NCBI GenBank assembly: GCA_946402905.1
Contig: CAMIYC010000003.1
Span: forward strand, 1 to 64,000
DNA from: an uncultured Prevotellaceae bacterium
GTDB lineage: Bacteria; Bacteroidota; Bacteroidia; Bacteroidales; Bacteroidaceae
Reading direction: 5' to 3'
Length of the DNA stretch: 64,000 nucleotides
This document shows, in pieces, positions 7,756 to 17,110 of the stretch (position 1 is the stretch's first letter; each line of letters opens with the position of its first letter). A program made the translations under genes and the position numbers. The notes under the pieces were generated by a model. That model saw only the letters and a list, made by a program, of their open reading frames with translations, did not search any database and was not told the DNA's origin.

Positions 7756-9735
7756 ATGACAAGAAATGCGACGATATTCCTACTGACCGTGACCCTGCTC
7801 ACCATCACAGGCTGTGCCAGAATGGGACAGCCCGACGGCGGATGGTATGACGAGACACCGCCTTTTGTCGTCGGAAGCATACCTGCCGACCAGGCCACAG
7901 GGGTCAACGCAAACAGGATCAACATCTTCTTCAACGAATACATCAAGATAGACAATCCCACTGAGAAGGTCGTCGTCTCACCACCACAGCTGGAGGCTCC
8001 CGACATCAGAGGGGCAGGACGTCGCATCCTGGTGCAGCTCAACGACTCGCTGCAGCCCAACACCACCTACACCATCGACTTCTCTGATGCCATCTCCGAC
8101 AACAATGAGGGCAATCCCATGGGCAACTACACCTACTCTTTCTCCACCGGCGGGCACATCGACACTCTCGAAGTATCTGGCCACGTGCTGGAATCGGAAA
8201 ACCTGGAACCCGTCAAGGGTATCCTCGTAGGGCTCTACAGCAACCTCAGCGACACTGCATTCACCACACAACCCATGCTCAGGGTGTCGCGCACCGACAG
8301 CCGAGGGCGATTTGTCATCAAGGGGGTGGCACCGGGCGAATACCGCTGCTATGCGCTGCAAGACGCCGACGGCAACTACACCTTCTCACAGAAAAGCGAG
8401 AAACTCGCTTTCAGCCACGACATCATCATACCATCCTGCAAGCCCGACTTCCGACAGGACACCATCTGGGCCGACTCGCTACATATCGCCGACATCGAGC
8501 GCGTGGGATACACCCACTTCCTGCCCGACGACATCGTGCTCAGGGCCTTCAACGAGACACTGACCGACCGATACCTGGTGAAAAACGAGCGCAAAGAGGC
8601 AGAATGCCTCACCATGATTTTCAGTTACGGGCATGAGGAGCTGCCACAAATAGAAGGGCTTAACTTCGACGCCGGCACCGGACTGATCCTGGAGACCAAT
8701 CAGGCACAAGACACGCTCAACTACTGGATGGCCGACACGGCACTCGTCAATCAAGATACACTGCGGATGGTGGTCACCTTCCACGCCACCGACACCCTCG
8801 GCATGCTCACCCCCCAGACCGACACGCTGGAGGTGCTCTCCAAGAACCCCTACAACAAACGCATGAGAGAACATGCCAAAGAAGTGGAGAAATGGGAGAA
8901 ACAACAAGAGAAGACCAAGAAGAAAGGCAACAGTTACCTCACCGAGATGCCTCCTACGCCACTGAACATCAACATCACCATACCCGCCGACTTACATCCA
9001 GGCAGCGTGATACAGCTCGAGTCGCCCACACCGCTGGCCGTCATCGACACCACCAAGATACACCTCTCCATCAAGAACGACACGCTGTGGCAGGACTGCC
9101 CCTACACACTGGTCGACAAGAACACCGAAGACAGCCTGCACAACAACCAGGCACAGCGAATACTCAGACTCAGGTGCGACAACGGCAACAAGCTGTGGGC
9201 CACCAACACGGAATACCGGCTGGACATCGACTCGGCAGCCTTCACCGACATCTATGGCAAGGCTTCGCTGATGGCTAAGAAACCCATCGTGCTGAAAGGC
9301 GACGATGCCTTCGGCACCATCGCCATGACACTGGCCGATGCCGGCGACGCCACCTACATAGGACAACTGCTCGACGCCTCGGAGAAGGTGGTCAGGCAGG
9401 TCGTCTCTGACAACGGCACACTGCGTTTTCAATATGTCAAGCCAGGAGACTATTATCTGCGCGCCTTCCGCGATGACAACAACAACGGACGGTGGGACAC
9501 CGGCGAATATGCCAAAGACCGCCAGGCCGAGACCGTGTATTACTACCCTGAGAAGATAGAATGCAAGGCCAACTGGCCCGTCGAGAAAAGCTGGAACACC
9601 GCGTCCCTGCCGGGCACACGGCAGAAGCCATCAGCCATCATCAAGCAAAAGCCCGACAAAGAGAAGAAGATAAAAAACCAGAATGTGCAGAGGGCACAAA
9701 AACTCGGCATTCAATACATACCCCAACACTTTTAG
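7756..9735 (+). CDS. Lipoprotein with bacterial Ig-like domain
   Basis: A 659-residue surface-type lipoprotein. The signal peptide ends in the lipobox LTITGC with Cys20 as the lipidation site. Residues about 35-130 (PPFVVGSIPADQATGVNANRI and following, FNEYIKID, TYTIDFSDAISDNNEG) match the Big_5 Ig-like domain. A second module (residues about 135-210) resembles a prealbumin-like fold: GHVLESENLEPVKGILVGLY, then VAPGEYRCYALQDADGNY. A similar segment recurs near the C-terminus (VKPGDYYLRAFRDDNNNGRW). Similar proteins are widespread in Bacteroidetes; the function is unknown. It is 6 bp after the GH3-type gene and the DUF3108 gene begins 13 bp after its stop. Confidence 0.82.
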   Translation: MTRNATIFLLTVTLLTITGCARMGQPDGGWYDETPPFVVGSIPADQATGVNANRINIFFNEYIKIDNPTEKVVVSPPQLEAPDIRGAGRRILVQLNDSLQPNTTYTIDFSDAISDNNEGNPMGNYTYSFSTGGHIDTLEVSGHVLESENLEPVKGILVGLYSNLSDTAFTTQPMLRVSRTDSRGRFVIKGVAPGEYRCYALQDADGNYTFSQKSEKLAFSHDIIIPSCKPDFRQDTIWADSLHIADIERVGYTHFLPDDIVLRAFNETLTDRYLVKNERKEAECLTMIFSYGHEELPQIEGLNFDAGTGLILETNQAQDTLNYWMADTALVNQDTLRMVVTFHATDTLGMLTPQTDTLEVLSKNPYNKRMREHAKEVEKWEKQQEKTKKKGNSYLTEMPPTPLNINITIPADLHPGSVIQLESPTPLAVIDTTKIHLSIKNDTLWQDCPYTLVDKNTEDSLHNNQAQRILRLRCDNGNKLWATNTEYRLDIDSAAFTDIYGKASLMAKKPIVLKGDDAFGTIAMTLADAGDATYIGQLLDASEKVVRQVVSDNGTLRFQYVKPGDYYLRAFRDDNNNGRWDTGEYAKDRQAETVYYYPEKIECKANWPVEKSWNTASLPGTRQKPSAIIKQKPDKEKKIKNQNVQRAQKLGIQYIPQHF

Positions 9736-9748
9736 TCACTCAACGCCT

Positions 9749-10543
9749 ATGCGAACCATAAAACAGTTCATCATACTATGGTCGCTCCTGCTGGCCGCAA
9801 CCGTCACACAGGCACAGTGCCCACTCACCAACACGGCCTTCACCTCGGGCGAGTATCTCTCCTACAACTTATACTATAACTGGAAATTTGTATGGGTGAA
9901 GGTGGGCACCGCCTCGATGTCGACCGTCGCCACCAGATATGAGGGCAAAGAGGCTTTCAGAAGCAGTCTTATCACACGCGGCAACGGCAAGCTCGACAAA
10001 TTCTTCATCATGCGTGACACGCTGCTGGGATACGTCACCCCCACGCTGTCGCCACTTTACTTCCGCAAAGGTGCCGAGGAGGGCGACCGATACACGGTCG
10101 ACGAGGTGTGGTACACCTATCCCGCCGGCAAATGCAAGGTGAAGATGCACCGCCTGAAAAACGACAAGACCCATATCCGCAGCGAGAAAACCAGCGACCA
10201 GTGCGTCTACGACATGCTCAACCTCTTCGCCAGGGCACGCAGCTTCGACCCCTCAGGATGGAAAAAAGGATTCACCCTCAAAATGCCTGTGGCCGACGGC
10301 AACGGCATGACCACTGCCCGACTCAAGTACGAGGGCAAGGAAAGTGTGCAGGGCGACAATGGCGTGAAATACAACTGCCTGAAACTCAGCTATTCGGAGT
10401 GGAGCGACAAGAAAAAGAAATACAGACAATATGCCACCTTCTTCGTCACTGACGACAAAAAGCATGTGCCCGTACGCATCGACATCACACTCAATTTCGG
10501 CAGTGCCAAAGCTTTCGTCTCTTCGATGAAAGGGGTCAGATAA
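9749..10543 (+). CDS. DUF3108 domain exported protein
   Basis: A 264-residue protein with an N-terminal signal peptide (IKQFIILWSLLLAATVTQA). The mature part reads like DUF3108: FTSGEYLSYNLYYNWKFVWVKVGTA, YVTP..SPLYFRKGAEEGDR, and a basic end with FFVTDDKKHVPVRIDI. The fold is thought to be a lipocalin-like beta barrel in the periplasm, but no activity is established. The start at 9749 is preferred over an in-frame start inside the preceding gene because only it gives a signal peptide directly. The following ArnT-like gene starts 15 bp after its stop. Confidence 0.85.
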   Translation: MRTIKQFIILWSLLLAATVTQAQCPLTNTAFTSGEYLSYNLYYNWKFVWVKVGTASMSTVATRYEGKEAFRSSLITRGNGKLDKFFIMRDTLLGYVTPTLSPLYFRKGAEEGDRYTVDEVWYTYPAGKCKVKMHRLKNDKTHIRSEKTSDQCVYDMLNLFARARSFDPSGWKKGFTLKMPVADGNGMTTARLKYEGKESVQGDNGVKYNCLKLSYSEWSDKKKKYRQYATFFVTDDKKHVPVRIDITLNFGSAKAFVSSMKGVR

Positions 10544-10558
10544 CCAACATCTACAGAT

Positions 10559-12397
10559 ATGTCAGTCAGCAAGAAATGCTGGATACTGCTCCTCGCATGT
10601 ATCCTCCTCGTCATTCCCTTCCTGGGCACTTACGACTACAACACCAAAGGAGAACCGCGGGAGTCGCTCGTAGCTCTCAACATGCTCGAGTCGGGCAACT
10701 GGATCCTGCCGCGCAACAGCGTCGGAGAGATGGCCTACAAGCCTCCTTTCTTCCACTGGGCCGTGGCAGCCACTTCGGCCGTGGCCGGCGAGGTGAATGA
10801 GTTCACCTCACGCATGCCTTCGGCCGTGGCTTTCATCCTGCTCACCGTGCTCACCTACCTCTTCTTCACAAGACGGAGCAAGGAGAGCACCGCCTTGCTC
10901 ACGGCTGCCATCGTGTTCACCACATACGAGCTACACCGCCAGGCCTTCAACTGCCGGGTCGACATGCTGCTCACCTTTTTTATCGTGGCGGCTATGTACG
11001 GACTCTATCGCTGGTGGGAGAAAGGGATGAGAAGCCTGCCTCTGACAGCCATCCTCATGATGAGCCTCGGCACCCTCACCAAAGGGCCCATCGGTTCACT
11101 CCTGCCCTGCCTCGTCATGGGGGTGTTTATGGTTTTTCAGAGTTCTCGGAGTACTCAGAGTAATCTGAATTCTCAGAATAATCAGAGTAATCTGAATTCT
11201 CAGAATAATCAGAGTAATCAGAGTAATCAGAGTAATCAGAGTAATCAGAATTCTCAGAGCACCCTCATCAAGAGATTCCTGAAAGCATTCGGCTGGATGG
11301 CTCTCATCGGCACTCTCTCACTCCTCCTGCCCGCCCTCTGGTATTATGCCGCCTGGAGACAGTCGGGCGACGAGTTCATCACGCTGATGATGGAGGAGAA
11401 CGTGGGCCGCATGACCAACACCATGAGCTATCAAGTGCATGAGGGCGCATGGTATATGAACCTGGTGTATGTGGTCTCAGGACTGCTGCCATGGACGTTG
11501 CTGCTGCTGTTCTCGCTCTTCAGCCTGAGCCGCAAAGACCTCAGGTCGCTGCCACACCGACTGTCGCAATGGAGCCCGCTCACACGATATGCCGCCACGG
11601 CAGTGGTGGTCACACTCGTCTTTTTCACCATACCCGATTGCAAACGCAGCGTATACCTCATGCCGCTCTACCCGTTTCTGACCTATCTAATCGCTCGATA
11701 CATCGAGCGTCTGACCGGGAGCAGGCCACGCGCGGTCGAAGTATATGGCAGCGTGCTGTCTGTCTTGGGATTGCTCGTGGCGGTGGTGTTTGTCGCCCTG
11801 CACTTCATCAGCGTGCCCTCCGGTCTGTTCCACGGCAGGAATGCCTACGACAGTGCTGAGATGATCAGCAACCTCTCGGCTGTCAATGGTTTCATCCCCT
11901 GGTTTGCCATGGGGCTGCTGATTGCTGGATGCATCTACTGGTGGCGGCTGAAGAGAAGTGTGCGCTCATGCAATAACCGCCTGTACATGACTGTGGTGCT
12001 CACCCTGGCACTCTATCTGTGCTTCGACGCCACGCTGAAGCCCGCCATACTCAATGCCAAGTCGGTGAAGCATATCGCACGGCAGATAGAGGCCATCGTG
12101 CCCACGGAGCGTGGAAAGCTCTACGAGTATATCGAAGAGGGTGTGCAGGCCAAAGGCGACCCCGTGCATTACTACGAACTCAATTTCTACCTGCACGACC
12201 GCATCGGCAACTTCCATACCCAGCGCCCGGTGCAAGGCTACCTGCTCATCGGCGAAAAAGACGCCAGCCTGCGCCTCCAGGATTTCCGGCAGCAAGGCTA
12301 TCGCATGAAGCACCTGTACGCCTCGGGGCAGGAACCGGTCTCCAAACAGATCCTCCACCTCTATCGCTTCGAAAAAAGTGAAGAAGCACAGAAGTGA
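10559..12397 (+). CDS. ArnT/PMT-like integral membrane glycosyltransferase with in-frame 9-bp repeat insert
   Basis: A 612-residue multi-spanning protein of the ArnT/dolichyl-phosphate-mannose mannosyltransferase superfamily, which transfers a sugar from a polyprenyl-phosphate donor on the periplasmic side. The early periplasmic loop carries the family motif region YNTKGEPRESLVALNMLESG with the acidic and basic residues expected at the active site, followed by YKPPFFHW. About eleven hydrophobic segments are visible. Residues 194-235 are 14 three-residue units (QSN, QNN, LNS types) encoded by a 9-bp tandem array at 11138-11263, in codon phase, inserted between two membrane segments. The lipid A modification role of ArnT is only one possibility; acceptor and donor are unknown. 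Confidence 0.85.
   Translation: MSVSKKCWILLLACILLVIPFLGTYDYNTKGEPRESLVALNMLESGNWILPRNSVGEMAYKPPFFHWAVAATSAVAGEVNEFTSRMPSAVAFILLTVLTYLFFTRRSKESTALLTAAIVFTTYELHRQAFNCRVDMLLTFFIVAAMYGLYRWWEKGMRSLPLTAILMMSLGTLTKGPIGSLLPCLVMGVFMVFQSSRSTQSNLNSQNNQSNLNSQNNQSNQSNQSNQSNQNSQSTLIKRFLKAFGWMALIGTLSLLLPALWYYAAWRQSGDEFITLMMEENVGRMTNTMSYQVHEGAWYMNLVYVVSGLLPWTLLLLFSLFSLSRKDLRSLPHRLSQWSPLTRYAATAVVVTLVFFTIPDCKRSVYLMPLYPFLTYLIARYIERLTGSRPRAVEVYGSVLSVLGLLVAVVFVALHFISVPSGLFHGRNAYDSAEMISNLSAVNGFIPWFAMGLLIAGCIYWWRLKRSVRSCNNRLYMTVVLTLALYLCFDATLKPAILNAKSVKHIARQIEAIVPTERGKLYEYIEEGVQAKGDPVHYYELNFYLHDRIGNFHTQRPVQGYLLIGEKDASLRLQDFRQQGYRMKHLYASGQEPVSKQILHLYRFEKSEEAQK
11138..11263. repeat. In-frame 9-bp tandem array inside the ArnT-like gene
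   Basis: Fourteen 9-bp units (CAGAGTAAT, CAGAATAAT, CTGAATTCT variants) start exactly on codon 194. The same unit type (CAGARTACT) forms the intergenic array at 42775-42828. Four adjacent identical CAGAGTAAT units suggest recent expansion. Confidence 0.92.
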
Positions 12398-12412
12398 AGA
12401 AGCACAGGAGCG

Positions 12413-12435
12413 AACGAGCCGGTATCCGGCTCGTT
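12413..12435 (+). terminator. Hairpin after the ArnT-like gene
   Basis: AACGAGCCGG, loop TAT, CCGGCTCGTT form a perfect 10-bp stem followed by GCTTTGATTT. It lies 16 bp after the stop codon and is the probable end of the 6.2-12.4 kb operon. A 15-bp direct repeat (AGTGAAGAAGCACAG) spans the end of the gene at about 12378-12406. Confidence 0.75.
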
Positions 12436-12512
12436 GCTTTGATTTACAACATTTTGAGGGAATTGAGACAAAGATTCTTAAGCCAACCGTCACGTATTTT
12501 GGAAAATTGATG

Positions 12513-12520
12513 TAATTTTG
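12513..12520 (+). promoter_or_regulatory. Putative -7 element for leuS
   Basis: TAATTTTG matches TAnnTTTG and lies 35 bp before the leuS start codon. The upstream TTTG is not at the standard distance. Confidence 0.45.
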
Positions 12521-12554
12521 TAGCCCAAAGAAAAATACATAAACAATCATAAGA

Positions 12555-15422
12555 ATGGAATACAATTTCAGGGAAATCGAGAAGAAATGGCAGAAAAAAT
12601 GGGTTGAGCAAAAGACCTATCAAGTGAAAGAAGACGAGAGCCGTCAGAAATACTACGTGCTCAACATGTTTCCATATCCATCGGGAGCCGGACTGCACGT
12701 AGGTCACCCGCTGGGATATATCGCTTCCGACATCTATGCGAGATACAAGAGGCAGAAGGGATTCAACGTGCTCAATCCCATGGGATATGACGCATACGGA
12801 CTACCCGCCGAGCAGTATGCCATACAGACCGGACAACATCCCGCCATCACGACAGAAGCCAATATCAAGCGCTACCGTGAGCAGCTCGACAAGATCGGGT
12901 TCTGCTTCGACTGGGACCGCGAGGTGCGCACCTGCGAGCCCGGATACTACCACTGGACACAGTGGGCCTTCCAGAAAATGTTTGACTCGTTCTACTGCAA
13001 CCAATGCCAGAAGGCCATGCCGATAGAAAAACTCGTGGAGCGGTTCCAGACCAAGGGCTCGCTCGGCGACGACGGCAATCCCATCGACGTGGCATGCAGC
13101 GAGGAACTCACCTTCACCGCCGACGAGTGGAACAGCTGGGACGAGAAGCGCCAGCAGGAGGTGCTGATGAACTACCGCATCGCCTATCTCGGCGAGACCA
13201 TGGTCAACTGGTGTGCCGGACTGGGCACCGTACTGGCCAACGACGAGGTGGTCGACGGCGTGAGCGTGCGCGGCGGATTCCCCGTGGTGCAGAAGAAGAT
13301 GCGCCAGTGGTGCCTCCGTGTCTCGGCCTACGCACAGCGGCTGCTCGACGGGCTCGACACCATCCAGTGGACCGACTCGCTCAAGGAGACACAGCGCAAC
13401 TGGATAGGCCGCTCTGAGGGCACGGAGATGCAATTCCACGTCAAAGACAGCGACATCGAGTTCACCATCTTCACCACACGCGCTGACACCATCTTTGGCG
13501 TCACGTTCATGGTGCTCGCACCGGAAAGCGAACTGGTGGGACAGCTCACCACTCCAGAGCAGAAGGCCGAGGTAGACGAATACCTGGCCTATGTGAAAAA
13601 ACGCACCGAGCGTGAGCGACAGATGGACCACCGCGTCACCGGTGTGTTCTCCGGCTCATACGCCATCAACCCGCTCACAGGCCAGGCCATACCTGTATGG
13701 ATAGCAGAATATGTGCTCGCAGGATACGGTACCGGAGCCATCATGGCCGTGCCGGCACACGACAGCCGCGACTACGCCTTCGCCAAGCACTTCGACCTGC
13801 CCATCATCCCGCTCATCGAGGGAGCCGACATCTCAGAAGAGAGCTTCGACGCCAAAGAGGGCATCGTGATGAACAGCTCCAACGGCGAGTTCTCGCTCAA
13901 CGGGCTCACCGTCAAAGAAGCCATACAGAAAACCAAGGAATACGTCACCGAGCATCATCTGGGCCGCGTGAAGGTCAACTACCGTCTGCGCGACGCCATC
14001 TTCTCACGCCAGCGCTACTGGGGCGAGCCCTTCCCTGTATACTACAAGGACGACATGCCCTATATGATCCCGGAAGAGTGCCTGCCGCTGCAGCTGCCAG
14101 AGGTGAGCCAGTACAAGCCTACCGAGGATGGCCGTCCGCCACTCGGACACGCCACCCGCTGGGCATGGGACACCAAGACCAACAGCATCGTAGACAAGAG
14201 CCTCATCGACCACGACACCATCTTCCCGCTCGAGCTCAACACCATGCCTGGGTTCGCCGGTTCGAGCGCCTACTACCTGCGCTACATGGATCCGCACAAT
14301 GACCATGCTCTCGTAGACAGCAAGATAGACGAATACTGGCAGAACGTAGACCTCTACGTGGGCGGTACGGAGCACGCCACCGGTCACCTTATCTATAGCC
14401 GTTTCTGGAACAAGTTCCTCCACGACTATGGCTACAGCTGCAAGGAAGAGCCTTTCCAGAAGCTCATCAACCAGGGTATGATACAAGGCCGCAGCAACTT
14501 TGTATACCGCGACAATGTGGCCAGCCAGCAGAAAGGCCATCCGGTATTTGTCAGCCTCGGACTGAAAGACCAATACGACGATGTCACGCCCATACACGTC
14601 GATGTCAACATCGTATCCAACGACATCCTCGACATCGAGGCATTCAAGGCATGGCGCCCGGAATACAACGACGCGGAGATGGTGCTCGAAGACGGCAAGT
14701 ACGTCTGCGGATGGGCTATCGAGAAAATGTCAAAGTCGATGTTCAACGTCGTCAACCCCGACATGATTGTCGAGAAATACGGCGCCGACACCCTGCGCCT
14801 CTACGAGATGTTCCTCGGACCGGTGGAGCAGAGCAAGCCATGGGACACCAACGGCATAGACGGCTGCCACCGCTTCCTGAAGAAATTCTGGGCTCTCTAT
14901 TTCGGAGCCGGCAAGAACAACAGCGACACGCTGCAGCCACTCGACGGCGAGGCCACTCCCGACATGCTCAAGAGCGTGCACCGGCTCATCAAGAAAGTGT
15001 CGCAAGACATTGAGGCATTCTCCTACAACACGTCGATCTCAGCATTCATGATCTGCGTCAACGAACTCTCACAGATGAAATGCCGCAACCGCGAGTTGCT
15101 CAAGACACTGGTGGCACTCATCGCACCCTTTGCGCCACACATCGCAGAGGAGCTGTGGGAGGCACTCGGAGAGCAAGGCTCTGTGTGCGACGCCGCTTGG
15201 CCCGCCTACGACGAGAAATACCTCGTGGAGAGCCAGATGCAGCTCACCGTCTCGTTCAACGGCAAGGCCCGCTATCAGATACAGTTCCCCGCCGACGCCG
15301 ACAACGCCACCATCGAGCAGACCGTGCTCGCCGATGAGCGTTCGGCCAGATATATCGGCGACAAGCAGGTGATGAAAGTGATCATCGTGCCCAAGCGCAT
15401 CATTAACGTAGTCATCAAGTAA
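12555..15422 (+). CDS. leuS: Leucyl-tRNA synthetase
   Basis: A 955-residue class I synthetase that charges tRNA-Leu. The HIGH motif appears as [16 protein letters not shown] near residues 39-54 and the KMSKS loop as [15 protein letters not shown] near residues 723-728. The CP1 editing domain lies between, with the threonine-rich [16 protein letters not shown] and the universal Asp site in [12 protein letters not shown]. Length is slightly above the usual 860-880 because of extra segments in the middle, as is common in Bacteroidetes. Its stop overlaps the start of the YitT gene by one base. Confidence 0.98.
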   Translation: MEYNFREIEKKWQKKWVEQKTYQVKEDESRQKYYVLNMFPYPSGAGLHVGHPLGYIASDIYARYKRQKGFNVLNPMGYDAYGLPAEQYAIQTGQHPAITTEANIKRYREQLDKIGFCFDWDREVRTCEPGYYHWTQWAFQKMFDSFYCNQCQKAMPIEKLVERFQTKGSLGDDGNPIDVACSEELTFTADEWNSWDEKRQQEVLMNYRIAYLGETMVNWCAGLGTVLANDEVVDGVSVRGGFPVVQKKMRQWCLRVSAYAQRLLDGLDTIQWTDSLKETQRNWIGRSEGTEMQFHVKDSDIEFTIFTTRADTIFGVTFMVLAPESELVGQLTTPEQKAEVDEYLAYVKKRTERERQMDHRVTGVFSGSYAINPLTGQAIPVWIAEYVLAGYGTGAIMAVPAHDSRDYAFAKHFDLPIIPLIEGADISEESFDAKEGIVMNSSNGEFSLNGLTVKEAIQKTKEYVTEHHLGRVKVNYRLRDAIFSRQRYWGEPFPVYYKDDMPYMIPEECLPLQLPEVSQYKPTEDGRPPLGHATRWAWDTKTNSIVDKSLIDHDTIFPLELNTMPGFAGSSAYYLRYMDPHNDHALVDSKIDEYWQNVDLYVGGTEHATGHLIYSRFWNKFLHDYGYSCKEEPFQKLINQGMIQGRSNFVYRDNVASQQKGHPVFVSLGLKDQYDDVTPIHVDVNIVSNDILDIEAFKAWRPEYNDAEMVLEDGKYVCGWAIEKMSKSMFNVVNPDMIVEKYGADTLRLYEMFLGPVEQSKPWDTNGIDGCHRFLKKFWALYFGAGKNNSDTLQPLDGEATPDMLKSVHRLIKKVSQDIEAFSYNTSISAFMICVNELSQMKCRNRELLKTLVALIAPFAPHIAEELWEALGEQGSVCDAAWPAYDEKYLVESQMQLTVSFNGKARYQIQFPADADNATIEQTVLADERSARYIGDKQVMKVIIVPKRIINVVIK

Positions 15423-16375
15423 TGGCAGAACAAATCAAGACACATCTATACAACGAAGCCAAGGATTATTTCTATATAACCCTTGGCCTTTTAATCTATA
15501 CCATCGGGTGGACCTTCTTCCTCCTGCCCTACGAGATCGTCACAGGTGGCGTGACGGGTATCTCGGCCATCATCTTCTACGCCACCAACGGCGCGGGGCA
15601 CGGCATACCCATCATGTATTCCTACTTCACCATCAATGCGCTGCTCCTCATACTGGCACTGAAAATCCTGGGATGGAAATTCCTCATGAAAACCATCTAC
15701 GCCATCGTCATGCTCTCGCTCATGCTGGGCGTGGCACAGGACATCGTCACCAACGACGACGGCTCGATGACACGCCTGCTCGGCGACCAGGACTTCATGT
15801 CGCTCATCATAGGATGCTGCTTCTCCGGCACCTCGCTGGCCATCGTCTTCCTGCACAACGGGAGCACGGGCGGCACAGACATCGTGGCGGCGGTGGTCAA
15901 CAAATACCGCAACATGTCGCTTGGCACAGTGCTCATCATCGTCGACCTCTTCATCATCGGCAGCAGTTTCCCCGTCTTCATCCTGGCACGTGACTTCACC
16001 GTCATACAGGCCACCTACAAGATCGTGTTCGGACTCTGCACCATGGTCATCGAGAATTTCATGCTCGACTATGTCATGAACTCACGTCGAGAGTCGGTGC
16101 AATTCTTCATCTTCTCCAAGAAATACCAGGAGATCGCCAATGCCATCGGAACAGAGATGCAGCATGGCGTGACCATCCTCGACGGACATGGATGGTATAC
16201 GGGACAGGAGGTGAAGGTGCTCTGCATACTCGCACGCAAGAGGGAGAGCGTCAGCATGTTCAGGCTCATCAAGTCGATCGACCCCAACGCCTTCGTCAGC
16301 CAGAGCAGCGTCATCGGTGTCTACGGCGAGGGCTTCGACGAAATGAAAGTGAAAATCAAAAACAACAAAAAATGA
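15422..16375 (+). CDS. YitT family membrane protein (DUF161 + DUF2179)
   Basis: A 317-residue inner membrane protein. The first 210 residues hold about five to six hydrophobic segments with family markers such as [20 protein letters not shown] followed by TGGVTGIS, and [18 protein letters not shown]. The final 80 residues form a soluble DUF2179 domain ([19 protein letters not shown]). Function is not established, though transport roles have been proposed. It overlaps leuS by one base and rdgB by four bases (ATGA), so the three are likely one transcript. Confidence 0.9.
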   Translation: MAEQIKTHLYNEAKDYFYITLGLLIYTIGWTFFLLPYEIVTGGVTGISAIIFYATNGAGHGIPIMYSYFTINALLLILALKILGWKFLMKTIYAIVMLSLMLGVAQDIVTNDDGSMTRLLGDQDFMSLIIGCCFSGTSLAIVFLHNGSTGGTDIVAAVVNKYRNMSLGTVLIIVDLFIIGSSFPVFILARDFTVIQATYKIVFGLCTMVIENFMLDYVMNSRRESVQFFIFSKKYQEIANAIGTEMQHGVTILDGHGWYTGQEVKVLCILARKRESVSMFRLIKSIDPNAFVSQSSVIGVYGEGFDEMKVKIKNNKK

Positions 16376-17016
16376 AAATCGTATTCGCTACCAACAACGC
16401 ACACAAACTCTCCGAGATACGCCAGATACTCGGCACAAGCGTCGAGATACTCTCACTGGCTGACATCGGATGCCATGACGACATACCCGAGACAGCCGAC
16501 ACCCTCGAGGGCAACGCCTTGCAGAAGGCTGAGTATATCTACAACCACTATCACATCAGCTGCTTCGCCGACGACACCGGGCTCGAGGTCGACGCACTCG
16601 GCGGTGCCCCGGGAGTATTCTCAGCACGATACGCCGGAGGCGAAGGGCACGACAGCCAGGCCAATATGCGGAAATTACTCCACGAATTAGGAGAAAATAA
16701 CAATCGAAAGGCAAGATTCCGCACCGTCATTGCGTTATTGTTAGTAAAGGAGGGCGACGAAACAGAGGAAACGCTCGTACGCCGGCAGTTTGAGGGCATC
16801 GCACCCGGCTCTATCATCCGCGAGCAGCGCGGCACAGCCGGATTCGGCTACGACCCCATCTTCCTGCCTGACGGATACGATAAGACGTTCGCCGAATTGG
16901 GAAATGACATCAAAAACCAGATATCCCACCGCGCCCAAGCCGTGCAAAAGCTGGCAGAGTATTTAACCTCCCCAAAAACCTCCCCCAGCCCCTCCAAAGG
17001 AGGGGAGACCGAATAG
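16372..17016 (+). CDS. rdgB: dITP/XTP pyrophosphatase
   Basis: A 214-residue Ham1/RdgB-type nucleoside triphosphate pyrophosphatase that removes non-canonical purine nucleotides such as dITP and XTP. The start ATG at 16372 overlaps the YitT stop. Family motifs are [16 protein letters not shown] at residues 4-19, [20 protein letters not shown] with the metal-binding Asp residues near residues 64-82, and [23 protein letters not shown] near residues 150-172. The normal domain ends near AEYL; the last 18 residues ([16 protein letters not shown]) come from the composite repeat that starts at 16965. The same tail type is appended to DUF4254. Confidence 0.95.
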   Translation: MKIVFATNNAHKLSEIRQILGTSVEILSLADIGCHDDIPETADTLEGNALQKAEYIYNHYHISCFADDTGLEVDALGGAPGVFSARYAGGEGHDSQANMRKLLHELGENNNRKARFRTVIALLLVKEGDETEETLVRRQFEGIAPGSIIREQRGTAGFGYDPIFLPDGYDKTFAELGNDIKNQISHRAQAVQKLAEYLTSPKTSPSPSKGGETE

Positions 17017-17104
17017 AGTGGAGCAAGCAACTCGTCAACTCGTCAACTTGTCAACTCGTCAACTCGTCAACTTGTCAACTTGTCAACTCGTCAACTTGTC
17101 ACTT
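16965..17104. repeat. Composite intercistronic repeat (12-bp array + GC hairpin + 8-bp array)
   Basis: Two CCTCCCCAAAAA-type units are followed by a perfect CCCCTCC-AAA-GGAGGGG hairpin, the spacer ACCGAATAGAGTGGAGCAAG with the rdgB stop inside, then about nine GTCAACTY octamers ending a few bases before the PorZ-like start at 17111. Architecture and orientation relative to transcription match 2303-2426 and 61165-61306. Confidence 0.88.
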
Positions 17105-17110
17105 AAAAAA

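Noticed and set aside
17018..17110. N-terminal extension of the PorZ-like protein (LVNLSTRQ repeats)
   Set aside because: It only translates the GTCAACTY octamers; the ATG at 17111 gives a proper signal peptide.
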